Below, one piece after another: positions 10,048 to 21,309 of a stretch of DNA of 64,000 nucleotides. How positions within the stretch are numbered: position 1 is the stretch's first letter; each line of letters starts with the position of its first letter. The notes beneath the pieces were generated by a model. It worked only from the letters and a program-made list of their open reading frames with translations. It did not search any database and was not told the origin of the DNA. Source of the stretch: Gammaproteobacteria bacterium. GTDB lineage: Bacteria; Pseudomonadota; Gammaproteobacteria; SZUA-229. Made by a program: the position numbers and the translations under genes. The DNA is taken from positions 57,043 to 121,042 of the forward strand of contig JAPHSS010000001.1 of assembly GCA_026195255.1 (NCBI GenBank), in the 5' to 3' direction.

Positions 10048-10983
10048 ATGCAGTTAGTGAGAGGCCTACACAATTTGAGTGATGAACATCGCGGCTGTGC
10101 TTTAACAATTGGTAATTTTGACGGGGTACATCTTGGGCACCTGGAAATCTTAAAAAACCTTAGAAAAGCAGCGGATGAACAAAACTTACGCTCCTGTATT
10201 ATGAGCTTTGAGCCCTTGCCTATGGAGTATTTTAATCACCATACAGCGCCTGCCAGACTCCACCGAATCAGGGAAAAATGGTGCGCTTTGCAGGAGACAA
10301 ATATTGATTATTTTTTATGTGCAAAATTCAACCACCAACTGGCCGGTTTATCTGCAGATGATTTTATTAAAAACATTTTACTTGAAAAGCTGGATATAAA
10401 ATATTTGTTAGTTGGCGACGACTTTCGTTTTGGCAATAAACGCTGCGGTGATTTTGAAACATTACAGCAGGCCGGAAAAAAACACGGCTTTGAAGTACAC
10501 AATACCGCGAGTTACTGTTATAAAAATGAACGCATTAGCAGCACTCGAATTAGACAGGCACTAATACAGAACCAGCTTGAAGAAGCAGAAAACATGCTGG
10601 GCAGAGCATATCAAATCTGTGGCCGCATAGCGCACGGTGACAAACGTGGACGAACCATAGGTTTCCCAACGGCGAATATTAAATTACGTCGCCATGCTAC
10701 TGCGGTACACGGTGTTTATGCAGTACATATGACAGGCGCAGATAATTTTTCTGCCAATGGTGTTGCCAATATAGGCAAACGCCCAACAGTTGATGGACAG
10801 CACTTACAACTTGAAGTGCATCTATTTGATTTTGACAAAGATATATATGGCAAAAAAATGTGTGTCGAGTTCAAACACAAGATACGCGATGAAAAACGTT
10901 TTGATTCATTCGACGAATTAAAACAGCAAATTATTAAAGACTCTAAACAGGCAAAAGACTTTTTTGCTTTACGTAGCAGTTAA
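10048..10983 (+). CDS. ribF: Bifunctional riboflavin kinase / FAD synthetase
   Basis: RibF, 311 residues, makes FMN from riboflavin and then FAD. The N-terminal FAD synthetase (nucleotidyltransferase) domain shows IGNFDGVHLGH and the ISSTR motif near residue 168; the C-terminal flavokinase domain shows GRTIGFPTAN and ends with the FDSFDELKQQI segment. It sits between murJ and ileS, with 32 bp to ileS. Confidence 0.95.
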   Translation: MQLVRGLHNLSDEHRGCALTIGNFDGVHLGHLEILKNLRKAADEQNLRSCIMSFEPLPMEYFNHHTAPARLHRIREKWCALQETNIDYFLCAKFNHQLAGLSADDFIKNILLEKLDIKYLLVGDDFRFGNKRCGDFETLQQAGKKHGFEVHNTASYCYKNERISSTRIRQALIQNQLEEAENMLGRAYQICGRIAHGDKRGRTIGFPTANIKLRRHATAVHGVYAVHMTGADNFSANGVANIGKRPTVDGQHLQLEVHLFDFDKDIYGKKMCVEFKHKIRDEKRFDSFDELKQQIIKDSKQAKDFFALRSS

Positions 10984-11015
10984 ACAAACATGAACTTATT
11001 TGAGACAAAATACAA

Positions 11016-13856
11016 GTGACCGAAACAACTAAAGACTATAAAGACACATTAAATTTGCCCGCAACTGATTTTCCAATGCGCGGAAATCTTGCTAAACGCG
11101 AACCAGAAATGCTTAAGCAATGGCAGGAAAATAATCTTTATCAAAAAATTCGTAAAGCCAGTGAAGGCCGGCCTAAATTTATTTTGCACGATGGCCCTCC
11201 TTATGCAAATGGCAATATTCATATTGGTCACGCCGTAAATAAGGTTTTAAAAGACATCATAATTAAAAGTCGCACTCTTGATGGATTTGATGCGCCTTAC
11301 ATTCCTGGCTGGGATTGTCACGGCCTGCCAATAGAATTAAATGTAGAAAAGAAAATTGGTAAACCTGGGCAGAAAGTTGATGCTAAAACTTTTCGAGATA
11401 AATGCCGGGAATATGCACAAACACAGGTCAACGGGCAACGAGCTGACTTTATTCGCCTTGGCGTATTAGGCGACTGGGACAACCCGTACCTTACAATGGA
11501 CTTTAAATTCGAAGCTAACATTGTTCGCACACTTGGCAAAATTATTGATAAGGGTCACTTGCACAAAGGCAGCAAACCCGTTCACTGGTGCCTTGACTGT
11601 GGATCTGCTTTAGCAGAAGCAGAAGTTGAATATGAAGACAAAACATCTTCTGCTATAGATGTGGTGTTCAAAGCAGTTGATAGTAATGCCATTTTTGAAG
11701 CCTGTGGTGCTGAGATAAATGATTCACCTGTCGCCACTGTGATCTGGACAACAACACCATGGACATTACCCGCGAATATGGCTGTTTCACTACACCCGGA
11801 TTTTGATTACGTTTTAGTAAAAGCAGAAACACCTATTGGTAACATTAATTTATTACTTGCTGAAGCATTACATGAAAGCGCACTCGAACGTTATGAATCG
11901 ACTAAATTCAGCATCATTGGTCGCTGCCAGGGCAGCGATTTGGAAAACCAGTTATTACAACATCCATTTTATAAAAGACAGGTACCCATTATTCTTGGCG
12001 AGCATGTAACAACTGAAGCGGGTACGGGTGCGGTACATACTGCACCCGGACATGGTCAGGATGACTATATTGTTGGTACAAAATACGGCCTCGAAGTATA
12101 CAACCCGGTAGGTAGTAACGGTGTGTTTTTACCTGACACTGAATTATTCGCTGGTCAGCACGTCAATAAAGCGAATGATGCCATTATTGAAGTGTTAAAA
12201 GAAAATAACGTACTGCTTAAATTTCGTAAATTTAAACACAGCTATCCTCATTGCTGGAGACACAAAACACCTATTATTTTTCGTGCAACACCTCAGTGGT
12301 TTATTAGCATGAATCAGAACGGTTTACGTGACCAGGCCATGACGGCGATTAATGAAACAGAGTGGATGCCAGAATGGGGTAAAGCACGTATTGAGGGCAT
12401 GGTAGAAAACCGGCCTGACTGGTGTATTTCTCGTCAACGCACCTGGGGAGTTCCGATTACACTTTTTGTTCATAAGGAAAGTGGTGAATTACACCCCAAT
12501 ACTCAGGAAATTATAAAAACGGTTGCTAACGAGATTGAAAAAGAAGGCATTGACGCCTGGTTTTCAAAAACAGCAGAAGATATTCTTGGTGATGATGCAG
12601 CCAGTTATGACAAGGTAACTGATACACTTGATGTATGGTTTGATTCAGGCGTAACCCATGTTAGTGTTTTAGAGCAACGTGATGAGTTAAATGTTCCTGC
12701 TGATTTATACCTGGAAGGTTCGGACCAACATCGCGGCTGGTTTCAATCTTCACTGCTCACCTCTGTCGCTATTAGAGAAAAAGCCCCGTATAAAACAGTA
12801 CTTACACATGGTTTTACAGTTGATGCTGATGGTAAAAAAATGTCCAAGTCATTAGGTAATGTTGTGCAGCCACAGAAAATATTTAATTCTCTTGGCGCAG
12901 ATATTTTACGCTTATGGGTTGCTTCAACTGATTATAGTGCCGAGATGTCTGTCTCTGACGAGATTCTTAAACGAACGGCTGACTCATATCGACGCATTAG
13001 AAATACATCTCGTTTTCTACTCGCAAACCTTAATGGCTTTGATCCTGATACAGACATGTTACAGGAGAAGGATATGCTGGCTTTAGATAAGTGGGCAGTA
13101 GCACGAACACATCAGATACAAGGTGAAATCATAACCGCTTATAAAGAATATAATTTTCATGTTATTTATCAGAAATTACATAACTTCTGCTCTGAAGACA
13201 TGGGTAGCTTTTATCTTGATGTTATTAAAGACAGACAATACACAACGCATAAAGATAGTATTGCGCGACGCTCTGCACAAACAGCTATCAACCATATCAT
13301 TGAAGCAATGACTCGCTGGATGGCGCCTATTTTAAGCTTTACTGCTGATGAACTCTGGCAGCAAATACCTGGCAAACATGACGACTCCGTTTTACTTGAA
13401 ACATGGTATGGCAAGTTGTTTGAGCTGAACTCATCTGACATAATGAATGATGATTTCTGGACTACGATAAAAGAGACCCGAACGCTTGTTAGTAAACAAC
13501 TAGAACAAATTCGTGTTGATGGGAAAATTGGATCATCACTTGATGCAGAAGTTAAACTCTTCTGTAGCGAGAAACTTTACACAACATTAAACGCACTGGA
13601 TGATGAATTACGCTTTGTATTGATTACCTCCTACGCATCCGTTCATTTGAGCGACACTGCACCCGAATCAAATGAAATATTTGAACTGGAAAACGGTGAA
13701 AAAATCAGCATAAATGTTGAAAAGTCTGCACATGAAAAATGCACTCGTTGCTGGCACTTAAGAGAAGATGTAGGCACTCACACGGAACATCCCGAATTAT
13801 GTGGTCGCTGCGTTGAAAACGTAGAAGGCAAAGGTGAAACAAGACATTATGCCTGA
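11016..13856 (+). CDS. ileS: Isoleucyl-tRNA synthetase
   Basis: A class I aminoacyl-tRNA synthetase of 946 residues, close to the 938 of E. coli. It has the HIGH motif ([12 protein letters not shown]), a CP1 editing domain ([11 protein letters not shown] and [12 protein letters not shown]), KMSKS ([11 protein letters not shown]), and a C-terminal zinc-binding region CTRCW...CGRC. This is the bacterial mupirocin-sensitive architecture. The start is GTG 11016 without a strong ribosome binding site. It overlaps lspA. Confidence 0.97.
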   Translation: MTETTKDYKDTLNLPATDFPMRGNLAKREPEMLKQWQENNLYQKIRKASEGRPKFILHDGPPYANGNIHIGHAVNKVLKDIIIKSRTLDGFDAPYIPGWDCHGLPIELNVEKKIGKPGQKVDAKTFRDKCREYAQTQVNGQRADFIRLGVLGDWDNPYLTMDFKFEANIVRTLGKIIDKGHLHKGSKPVHWCLDCGSALAEAEVEYEDKTSSAIDVVFKAVDSNAIFEACGAEINDSPVATVIWTTTPWTLPANMAVSLHPDFDYVLVKAETPIGNINLLLAEALHESALERYESTKFSIIGRCQGSDLENQLLQHPFYKRQVPIILGEHVTTEAGTGAVHTAPGHGQDDYIVGTKYGLEVYNPVGSNGVFLPDTELFAGQHVNKANDAIIEVLKENNVLLKFRKFKHSYPHCWRHKTPIIFRATPQWFISMNQNGLRDQAMTAINETEWMPEWGKARIEGMVENRPDWCISRQRTWGVPITLFVHKESGELHPNTQEIIKTVANEIEKEGIDAWFSKTAEDILGDDAASYDKVTDTLDVWFDSGVTHVSVLEQRDELNVPADLYLEGSDQHRGWFQSSLLTSVAIREKAPYKTVLTHGFTVDADGKKMSKSLGNVVQPQKIFNSLGADILRLWVASTDYSAEMSVSDEILKRTADSYRRIRNTSRFLLANLNGFDPDTDMLQEKDMLALDKWAVARTHQIQGEIITAYKEYNFHVIYQKLHNFCSEDMGSFYLDVIKDRQYTTHKDSIARRSAQTAINHIIEAMTRWMAPILSFTADELWQQIPGKHDDSVLLETWYGKLFELNSSDIMNDDFWTTIKETRTLVSKQLEQIRVDGKIGSSLDAEVKLFCSEKLYTTLNALDDELRFVLITSYASVHLSDTAPESNEIFELENGEKISINVEKSAHEKCTRCWHLREDVGTHTEHPELCGRCVENVEGKGETRHYA

Positions 13857-14340
13857 TAATTCTCTCATCGGTTTTAAACAATGGTCCTGGATTACTATTT
13901 TAGTGATAACGCTTGACCAGTTGACCAAGATTCTTGCCGATCAATTTTTGCAATATCACCAACCTGTTGAACTCATGCCCATGTTCAACTTCACACTTAT
14001 GTATAATAAAGGTGCAGCTTTTAGCTTTCTTGCTAATGCGGGCGGATGGCAACGCTGGTTTTTTCTAATTTTAACCAGTGCCGTAAGTATATTTATATAC
14101 CTGTGGTTAAAAAAACTAAAAACCCATCAAGTACTTCAGTATTCTGCATTAGCTTTAATACTGGGCGGCGCTATTGGTAACTTGATAGACCGGGCAATTT
14201 ATGGTCATGTTATTGATTTTCTCGATGTCTATTACAAACAGCACCACTGGCCGGCATTTAATATTGCAGACTCCGCTATTACGATTGGCGCTATTTTATT
14301 AATTTACGATACACTGAAGAATCCACATGAAGACAGTTAA
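13849..14340 (+). CDS. lspA: Lipoprotein signal peptidase
   Basis: LspA (signal peptidase II), 163 residues, cleaves prolipoproteins in the inner membrane. Four membrane segments and conserved blocks are present: [20 protein letters not shown] with the first catalytic Asp, VIDFLDVY, and FNIADSAI with the second Asp. The ATG at 13849 gives the normal length and overlaps the ileS stop by 8 bp; a second in-frame ATG at 13834 would add five residues. A client in this window is lptM. Confidence 0.93.
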   Translation: MPDNSLIGFKQWSWITILVITLDQLTKILADQFLQYHQPVELMPMFNFTLMYNKGAAFSFLANAGGWQRWFFLILTSAVSIFIYLWLKKLKTHQVLQYSALALILGGAIGNLIDRAIYGHVIDFLDVYYKQHHWPAFNIADSAITIGAILLIYDTLKNPHEDS

Positions 14341-14755
14341 AGCAGATAGCCGATTATTACTTCTTTTTAAAATGGAACTTGAAGATGGCACAGAAGTTGA
14401 GTCTAACTTCGACGAAGAAGCTATTGAATTTGAAATTGGTAATGGCAGTTTAACCGCGGGCATGGAAGACGCACTGATTGATAAAAAGGAAGGCGAGACA
14501 GTTTCTGTAGTGCTATCACCTGAGCTTGCTTTTGGCATGCCTGATGAAAATAATATTCATAGTATAGCACTTGAAGATTTTCCAGATGATTTACCCCCCG
14601 AAGTTAACCAGGTTATTGCATTTGACGGTCCAGATGATACTGAAATTATGGGCACTATAATTGGCCTCTCGAAAAATGAAGCTCAGGTTGACTTCAGCCA
14701 CCCTCTATCTGGCCGTATTATTATATTCACTGCCCATATAGTTTCTATTTTATAA
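14327..14755 (+). CDS. fkpB: FKBP-type peptidyl-prolyl isomerase (SlpA-type)
   Basis: A 142-residue FKBP-family prolyl isomerase/chaperone of the SlpA group. The FKBP core (LEDGTEVESNF, GNGSLTAGMEDALIDKKEGE, LSPELAFG) contains the inserted IF domain typical of SlpA/SlyD; there is no histidine-rich tail, which separates it from SlyD. It overlaps lspA by 14 bp and precedes ispH, as in other gammaproteobacteria. Confidence 0.88.
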   Translation: MKTVKADSRLLLLFKMELEDGTEVESNFDEEAIEFEIGNGSLTAGMEDALIDKKEGETVSVVLSPELAFGMPDENNIHSIALEDFPDDLPPEVNQVIAFDGPDDTEIMGTIIGLSKNEAQVDFSHPLSGRIIIFTAHIVSIL

Positions 14756-14779
14756 CTGATTAATTAAGATTTATTTATC

Positions 14780-15727
14780 ATGAGAATACAACTTGCTAAT
14801 CCCCGTGGTTTTTGTGCCGGCGTTGATCGCGCTATAGAAATTGTTGAAAGAGCGCTGGAAATTTTTGGCGCGCCTATTTATGTTCGTCATGAAGTTGTTC
14901 ATAACACATACGTGGTTAACCATCTTAAAAAAAATGGTGCTATCTTTGTAGAAGAACTAAATGAAATTCCTGATGATTCCACCGTTATTTTTAGTGCTCA
15001 TGGCGTTTCACAGGCAGTGCAGTTAGAAGCCAAAAACAGAAAATTAAAAGTATTTGATGCGACCTGCCCTTTAGTGACAAAGGTACACATGGAAGTTGCG
15101 CGTTATGCCAAATCAGACACCAATGTTATTTTAATTGGTCACCAGGGTCACCCTGAAGTTGATGGAACCATGGGTCAGTTCAGCAACAAAAATGCCAATA
15201 TTTACCTGGTTGAAAATACAGACGATGTAAACTCTCTAAACCTGGAAGAAAACATTGATCTGGCATATGTAACTCAAACAACTTTATCAGTTGATGATAC
15301 GAAAGATATTATTTCTAAACTTAAACTGAAATTCCCGTCCATTCAGGGCCCAAGAAAAGACGATATTTGTTATGCTACACAGAACAGACAAGACGCAATT
15401 AAGTCACTCACCGCATCTTGCGATATGATTATTGTAGTTGGCTCACCAAACAGTTCAAACTCTAATCGTTTAAAAGAGCTAGCGATTAAGAACAACATCC
15501 CTGGTTATCTTGTCGATAATGCTGATGAGTTAAATAAAGACTGGTTTAAGGGGAAAGAAAATATAGGGTTAAGCGCAGGCGCATCGGCGCCTGAACTATT
15601 AGTTGAAGATGTGATTAAAAAAATTAAGGGCTGGTTTGACGCCAGCCTTGCAGAAGACAGTGAGTCAAAAGAAAGCATAATATTCCAGCTACCAAAAGAG
15701 CTAAGAAGCAAACCTGACTCTAACTAA
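14780..15727 (+). CDS. ispH: HMB-PP reductase (IspH/LytB)
   Basis: IspH, 315 residues, catalyses the last MEP-pathway step, HMB-PP to IPP and DMAPP, with a [4Fe-4S] cluster. The three ligand cysteines are in PRGFCAGV (C12), DATCPLV (about C96) and [10 protein letters not shown] (about C197). The conserved HEVVHN and GHQGHPEV histidine regions are present. It ends 2 bp before the oppositely oriented pilE with no terminator between them. ispB upstream uses a product of the same pathway. Confidence 0.96.
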   Translation: MRIQLANPRGFCAGVDRAIEIVERALEIFGAPIYVRHEVVHNTYVVNHLKKNGAIFVEELNEIPDDSTVIFSAHGVSQAVQLEAKNRKLKVFDATCPLVTKVHMEVARYAKSDTNVILIGHQGHPEVDGTMGQFSNKNANIYLVENTDDVNSLNLEENIDLAYVTQTTLSVDDTKDIISKLKLKFPSIQGPRKDDICYATQNRQDAIKSLTASCDMIIVVGSPNSSNSNRLKELAIKNNIPGYLVDNADELNKDWFKGKENIGLSAGASAPELLVEDVIKKIKGWFDASLAEDSESKESIIFQLPKELRSKPDSN

Positions 15728-15729
15728 CT

Positions 15730-16155
15730 CTAGTTCCAGCATGCCTGAGCAGTACGACCATTTATGGTGCCATTCGGTGAAACAAGTCGACTTTGCCTGC
15801 CATAATTGTCGAGAGTCAAAGTTCCGCAGTCCGGATCAGTCCCACTTGCCGCTTCACAATGAAGCGTAAAGGTTGTTGCTGTGGATGCAAAAATTCGATA
15901 CGTATAGTCACCTTTACCAGGCGCGTAGTTATGTGCAGCCTGAGTTATATATGCCGCCGCTGGATATGTCTGATTGGCTGCGCGAAATTGCTCCATCAAT
16001 ATTGCAATTTCTGTTAATGGTTGCTTACAGTCTTCAGCACGATTTACTCTATCTCTATAGCCTTTAAATGAAGGCAGACCGATTGCCACTAACAAACCGA
16101 TAATAGCAACCACTATCATTAGTTCAATGAGTGTAAAGCCAATTTGTTTACGCAT
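15730..16155 (-). CDS. pilE: Type IV minor pilin PilE
   Basis: A 141-residue type IV pilin-like protein. Short leader MRKQIG then FTLIELMIVVAIIGLLVAIG, with the prepilin peptidase cleavage after the Gly and Glu at mature position 5. Cysteines near the C-terminus (C122-region and C139) can form the D-region disulfide. Its place last in the fimU-to-pilE cluster beside ispH matches P. aeruginosa pilE, so minor rather than major pilin is preferred. Confidence 0.85.
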   Translation of the reverse strand: MRKQIGFTLIELMIVVAIIGLLVAIGLPSFKGYRDRVNRAEDCKQPLTEIAILMEQFRAANQTYPAAAYITQAAHNYAPGKGDYTYRIFASTATTFTLHCEAASGTDPDCGTLTLDNYGRQSRLVSPNGTINGRTAQACWN

Positions 16156-16214
16156 AACTTCTAACCTTTAATTCTCAAATTAAATCTATACAAACTACTT
16201 AATATTTTGCTTTA

Positions 16215-16535
16215 CTATTCAATCACTGTTCTTAAATGTAAAGACTGTAATGTTGGATAACCTACATAACGCTGTGTAGTATCAACACCAATTTTTGCAG
16301 TCATACCTTCTTCAAGCAAATCAAAATCAACTTTCTTACCATATAAATCATATATGATTGTGTTGTTATCATATTTAAATTTAACATCACCAAAATCTAT
16401 TATTTTTTTAGCTTTATTTATTTTAGATATCGATGCTGATCCATAACCTTCATTGGCAATCACCACCTGACTAAACATTAATCCAGCTGTTATTAACGTC
16501 AAGCCTAACACCATCTGCCTGATAAATATTTTCAT
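16215..16535 (-). CDS. pilY2: PilY2-like secreted protein
   Basis: A 106-residue protein with a signal peptide (cleavage near residue 27, after VIA) and a small predicted beta-rich domain (KKIIDFGDVKFKYDNN). Sequence resemblance to PilY2 of P. aeruginosa is weak by eye; the name rests mainly on position between pilY1 and pilE and on size. Gap of 10 bp to pilY1, so cotranscribed. The function of PilY2 is not defined even in model species. Confidence 0.6.
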   Translation of the reverse strand: MKIFIRQMVLGLTLITAGLMFSQVVIANEGYGSASISKINKAKKIIDFGDVKFKYDNNTIIYDLYGKKVDFDLLEEGMTAKIGVDTTQRYVGYPTLQSLHLRTVIE

Positions 16536-16545
16536 CAGTACTCTC

Positions 16546-19500
16546 CTATCTCAGTTGACGCCATGATTGACGATCACGCAAGTTTTCATTAATTGATTCG
16601 GTTACTGTATCAATTTTACCCGAAGTACCACTGAGGAATTTTAACTCCTTTTTGCCCTTAGTATTCAATATACCCGGCTTAGCAACAATACCTTCTTTTG
16701 ATCGAACACCCGAGGTTACTGTTTCATCGTCTCCTCCAAATGAAACAACATCTAAATCATCGATAATGCCGTCGCCATTAACATCAAAGGGAGACTGTTT
16801 TAAACGACTTCCATCATTCGCATTTACTTCCATAATCCAGCTGGTACCACCATAATTACAAGGATCTGGGTCAGGTGTGAGAGTAACAAATATTATGCGA
16901 TTACCGCGTAATATAGGTTCTACATTTACCCGTTCTCCAACATCAGCGCCAAAGCCCAAATCCATAAACCAGCCCTTATCAGTGCTCCAGTCTATTTTAT
17001 AACTTGCCGGATCTACATCAGCGCTAGATGTCACTCTAAAGTCTCTATCGATACCATCCGTGCCAGTAATCGTTTGAACGTTTAATATTTCCTGTTCAAG
17101 CAAACTACTTCTAGGATATTGTGCGGCTGTTCCATCATCCCATATCGAATAAAATGTTTGTGTTTGCACAGTAGTAGAATCATTAACTGCTAGATAGGAA
17201 CCCGTGCCAAACAAGACTAATGTCTCATCTACTTTTACTGGATGACGTTTTACAGACATTGCTGTTGTAATGGCCTGTTCAACACCACTTGCATCTTTTG
17301 CAATATAAAATGGTTTAGGTTTACCCGCTGCGGAATAAGCTGATGACCAGGATGCATCGCTAGATGAAGATACATCCATCTTCCAGGCATTACCAAATAA
17401 ATCACCCGCATAGAGATAGTCAACTTTGAAGTCGCCATTTGTATCTATAGGTGTAACTCTGGAAATACCATTTGGACGATTAGCACCTGTTGGGTCTTCT
17501 GCCATGCCAGCCTGAGTATCGAACTTTTTAATTAAGGCGCCGGTAAATGCATCAACAACATATATCACCGCATTGCCTGTTAAACTGGGGTTGCCATCAG
17601 CTTCAGTATTGTTAAATCCATTACCAAAGATTGCAACCCACTTACCATTATTCATACGACCGTATGCAACATCGCCAATGGTATAACCTAAATCAACATC
17701 ACCAAATGTATTGCCGGCAACAACTCTTGGTTCGTCTGTAAACTCCCAAAGCATATTGCTTTCATCAAAACCTGCCGAATATGGATCGGTTACATCCAGG
17801 CCAAACACCAGCTGACCACCCGCACCAGCAGAACCAGCCAGTAATGTTTTCCAGCCACCATCATAAGCATCAAATGCTACCGGGCTACCATCTACAAAAT
17901 AAGTATGTCTTTGATTATAAGTTTGCGATGTTAACTGAGGTAACTTACTAATCAATTTACCTGGCGCATAGGCAAATAACTCATCACCTTTGCTACTTGT
18001 GTTCGACGCATCAAACGCATGTAACATACCATCGTTTGCACCCACATAAACCACACCGGGTCTATTTGCATGTGCAATTTTAAACGCGTTATAACTTGTT
18101 GCTTCAAGATTATCCGGGTAGAAGAAATCAGGCTTGCCCACAAACGCCGGAGCTGAGTGTATGATATCGCCTAATTTTGAACTGCCTGTTGCTACAGCCA
18201 TACGCACTCTGAAATTAGTCGCCGCTGAACCCTCATTGGCGTTATCACCTCGAATATAATCCAGTCGCTGTTGACCAACAGTTAAAGCCTCAACTGCTGA
18301 TGTATCAGGATGAGTTCGTAAGGCTGTTTGTTGTGAAACATCTAAATCAGCAATCGTGTTAAAGACTATACCCGCATTGTTATCGGCACTAAACGAATAT
18401 ATATCTCGACTTGATGCTGATCTAACTTCCAGTTTTTTCGCTGCATCCCACTCACCAACATCATTAGGGTCATTAAAATCAATACATAACTCACCTAATG
18501 TTGGATACGGATCACACTCTGCTGGTGAATCATCATTTCCATCAGCCGGGTTTTCATCAATCGGGCCATCCTGAATTGGTATAGATCTAAGTGAACCAGA
18601 CCAGTTACTGCTATTAAACCCAGCCTGATAAACTCGACTATTAGCATTCAAAGTACCTGAGTTCAGTGCTACAGCTGCTGCAGAGCTCTGGCGTTTTTCA
18701 ATATTACTAATCGCTTTAATCAGCTTGTCTGTAATTTCATCAGGTGTTGCTGCTGAGGCATAAGTACCACCACTGTTATAGGCAGCATGCCAGAGGTCGT
18801 CTATTTTATCCGGGCCTGTACTTGCTGGACCCCAACCACTTGATGAACCATCACCTCTTTTAATATCGGTTAAGTCACCTGTTGCCCAGGGATTACCGTC
18901 ATAACGAACATCTGGTACACCATCATTGTCTGCATCAACCAGTTTTCCGTTTACACCAAATGCAACCGTAAAAGTCACCATATGCTGGTAAGTTCTGTCG
19001 TTATCCGGTGGATTAAAGGTTGGCATATCGGCTTCAACCGGTAGATCTACCTGAACATTATTATCCATAGAAGGATATATATCTCCGGTTAAAGAGCCTG
19101 CGCCATAATATAAATAAGCCACATCAGCTACTGTATTTGATACACCGTCATTATCTACATCGCCAACACTGGGGGAAGTACCACTCCAATAACCATCAGT
19201 GAATAAAATAGTGAAGTTTTTCTGACATGAATATTTAATAGGATCCACTTTGCCTGTCAAAGATCCACTATAGTATCTACCCGCCATTTTTAAAGCATTT
19301 CTTAATGGCGTTCCATTCGACTCCTGACGATAGCTAAAATATGCATCTTTGATTGATAAATTATGTGGTGCTACATTCGCTGTTCCACCTGCGGGCACTT
19401 CAATAAAAATATCACCTGTACTGGTTGAATTTTCATTCAGTAATGTCATGCCATATCTGAAATTTGGTTGCGCATCGATAACCGCTGCAACGGCATTTTT

Positions 19501-20640
19501 AACAGGAAATGCACGACGTCTATAATACTGAAACCAGTTCGCTGCATTCTGTTGCACTTCTACAATAGTGCGACAACCGTCTGCGCCTGTAGCACTCGCA
19601 TGCGTCACCGCATTAGCTGGATCAGTAATAATCTGATCTCTAATGTTCTTTACCATGGCATCTGTGCCTAAAACATTATAACAACTGCTATTTGAAAGAT
19701 TGGTATTCAGAAACGAGTTGTTTTTATTCAAGCCCTCCGTTGCACCTGCCACAGGCACAGGATTGTAGGTGATCAATTGCACATTAACCGATCCAGCACC
19801 AACGGCAAATCTCATGTGGGAGTCCCATAGATCAACCATTCCATTAGGAAGATCTGCTGCAAGGCCTGCAGCACCGGTAGCTAAAGCAGATGCTGCATAA
19901 CCTGTCTCATTAAAATCTGGGCCTGAATCCGGGTGTCCACCCGTAAAACCTGAATCGTCAATCCACACATCATAAACAAAAGGACCGCCCTGAGCGTCAC
20001 CATCTGTTGCAAGGTCTCTGGTAATTGAGTAGCCCGGCTGAGTAGTATAGGGGTCACTTCTTACTGAGGTAAAACTCGCATCAGCACAATCACCGGAACC
20101 ACATGGCCCAGACCAGGGCTGGTAAGTGATGTCTGCATTATAAAAGACTTTATTCAACCCCGAAGAGCGAACTCGCCAGTCAACATCAAAGGGTGAATCT
20201 GTAGTATCACCACATTCTTCAGCATAACCACGATAATAACTACCATCGCAATCGTTTGAATAAACATTATCGGTGCTGCCTCCGCTACGACCATAAATAT
20301 AACCATATGCGCCATCAGTATCATCAGTACCATTAAAAACTGCTGCTTCCCATGTACCATTATCTAACCAGGTTGCACCAAAATCTGCAAACGTACCCTG
20401 TCTTAAACGATCAGGATCATACGCATCATAACGCCAGTAACCTGGCATCATTGTTTCCCAGTCCATTGAACCAGAGTCATCACTTACAAAAAAGATATTA
20501 GGCTGCACACCTGCACCTAAAAACAATGGAGTCTGTGCAATGTCTACACTGCCCGCATAACTATTCGTATTGCCAGCAAAAAAAACAAGCAATGACAAAG
20601 CGCTCTGTTTTATAACTTTTTGAAATGCCTTGCCTTTCAT
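16546..20640 (-). CDS. pilY1: PilY1-like pilus tip adhesin
   Basis: A 1364-residue secreted protein. A signal peptide covers about 1-30. The N-terminal von Willebrand A-like region begins with a MIDAS-type DDSGSMD (54-60) and contains ILFTDGYWSG. The C-terminal half is the PilY1 beta-propeller (VYVGANDGMLHAFDA; GSPVAFDAYDGGWKTLLAGS). Calcium-binding-like loops include DTNGDFKVD and DVNGDGIIDD. PilY1 works in pilus assembly, adhesion and surface sensing. The ATG at 20640 is preferred to 20652 because TGGAG lies 7 bases before it. Confidence 0.9.
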   Translation of the reverse strand: MKGKAFQKVIKQSALSLLVFFAGNTNSYAGSVDIAQTPLFLGAGVQPNIFFVSDDSGSMDWETMMPGYWRYDAYDPDRLRQGTFADFGATWLDNGTWEAAVFNGTDDTDGAYGYIYGRSGGSTDNVYSNDCDGSYYRGYAEECGDTTDSPFDVDWRVRSSGLNKVFYNADITYQPWSGPCGSGDCADASFTSVRSDPYTTQPGYSITRDLATDGDAQGGPFVYDVWIDDSGFTGGHPDSGPDFNETGYAASALATGAAGLAADLPNGMVDLWDSHMRFAVGAGSVNVQLITYNPVPVAGATEGLNKNNSFLNTNLSNSSCYNVLGTDAMVKNIRDQIITDPANAVTHASATGADGCRTIVEVQQNAANWFQYYRRRAFPVKNAVAAVIDAQPNFRYGMTLLNENSTSTGDIFIEVPAGGTANVAPHNLSIKDAYFSYRQESNGTPLRNALKMAGRYYSGSLTGKVDPIKYSCQKNFTILFTDGYWSGTSPSVGDVDNDGVSNTVADVAYLYYGAGSLTGDIYPSMDNNVQVDLPVEADMPTFNPPDNDRTYQHMVTFTVAFGVNGKLVDADNDGVPDVRYDGNPWATGDLTDIKRGDGSSSGWGPASTGPDKIDDLWHAAYNSGGTYASAATPDEITDKLIKAISNIEKRQSSAAAVALNSGTLNANSRVYQAGFNSSNWSGSLRSIPIQDGPIDENPADGNDDSPAECDPYPTLGELCIDFNDPNDVGEWDAAKKLEVRSASSRDIYSFSADNNAGIVFNTIADLDVSQQTALRTHPDTSAVEALTVGQQRLDYIRGDNANEGSAATNFRVRMAVATGSSKLGDIIHSAPAFVGKPDFFYPDNLEATSYNAFKIAHANRPGVVYVGANDGMLHAFDASNTSSKGDELFAYAPGKLISKLPQLTSQTYNQRHTYFVDGSPVAFDAYDGGWKTLLAGSAGAGGQLVFGLDVTDPYSAGFDESNMLWEFTDEPRVVAGNTFGDVDLGYTIGDVAYGRMNNGKWVAIFGNGFNNTEADGNPSLTGNAVIYVVDAFTGALIKKFDTQAGMAEDPTGANRPNGISRVTPIDTNGDFKVDYLYAGDLFGNAWKMDVSSSSDASWSSAYSAAGKPKPFYIAKDASGVEQAITTAMSVKRHPVKVDETLVLFGTGSYLAVNDSTTVQTQTFYSIWDDGTAAQYPRSSLLEQEILNVQTITGTDGIDRDFRVTSSADVDPASYKIDWSTDKGWFMDLGFGADVGERVNVEPILRGNRIIFVTLTPDPDPCNYGGTSWIMEVNANDGSRLKQSPFDVNGDGIIDDLDVVSFGGDDETVTSGVRSKEGIVAKPGILNTKGKKELKFLSGTSGKIDTVTESINENLRDRQSWRQLR

Positions 20641-20716
20641 AATAAACTCCATAGATCATTACTTCTTTGATTAAGTTTTTACTTAAAATTCATTCGTTTT
20701 GTTATTTAACTAACAA

Positions 20717-21295
20717 TTATTGGAATTGACGTGTAAAAGTTGATTGCAAAATGACTGCAGCATTAGCAGACACGCCTTCACTTCTGCTCGTAATACGGTA
20801 ACCATCTATTTGAGATGTAGCCTGGGATTTAAAAGACAAATCACCGGAGCCGTTATCACCAATTCCCCCCATACTTTGCACTATATACTGGGCTGCTGCT
20901 GCACAACCTACTTTTACATCTGTAGCATCTTGCAGAGCGCTATCACTCCAACCATTAGTAATCCACCAGGACGCTGCCTGATCGACAAAATTATTTAAGA
21001 CTTGTGTGTCAATTTTCCAAACTTCTTTTGCTGTTTTATCTGGTACACCAACCGTCGTATCAATGGGTCTAACGTTAGCTGTTGAAATAAACAACTCACC
21101 CTGCCTTAAAGCGGCTTCCGCACATTGAAAAGCATTTAATCTGTCTTTCATTGCATTATGCATTTTCACATCCTGTGTATTACTCCGCATCGCAGATATA
21201 CCTAACATAGTTAGAATACCCATAAACACTAGCGCAGTAATTAAAGCCGCACCTTGTTGTTTACTTTTCTGTGGGTAACGAAATTTCAGTTTCAT
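20717..21295 (-). CDS. pilX: Minor pilin PilX
   Basis: A 192-residue PilX-type pseudopilin. The N-terminus KSKQQGAALITALVFMGILTMLG has the pilin-like hydrophobic helix after the leader Gly, and NAFQCAEAALRQGE is the hallmark just after the helix. Like other PilX proteins it lacks the classical FTLxE. In the model, PilX with PilV, PilW and PilE primes pilus assembly and docks PilY1. It lies between pilW and pilY1. Confidence 0.85.
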   Translation of the reverse strand: MKLKFRYPQKSKQQGAALITALVFMGILTMLGISAMRSNTQDVKMHNAMKDRLNAFQCAEAALRQGELFISTANVRPIDTTVGVPDKTAKEVWKIDTQVLNNFVDQAASWWITNGWSDSALQDATDVKVGCAAAAQYIVQSMGGIGDNGSGDLSFKSQATSQIDGYRITSRSEGVSANAAVILQSTFTRQFQ

Positions 21296-21309
21296 AATAA
21301 TTTTTCCGT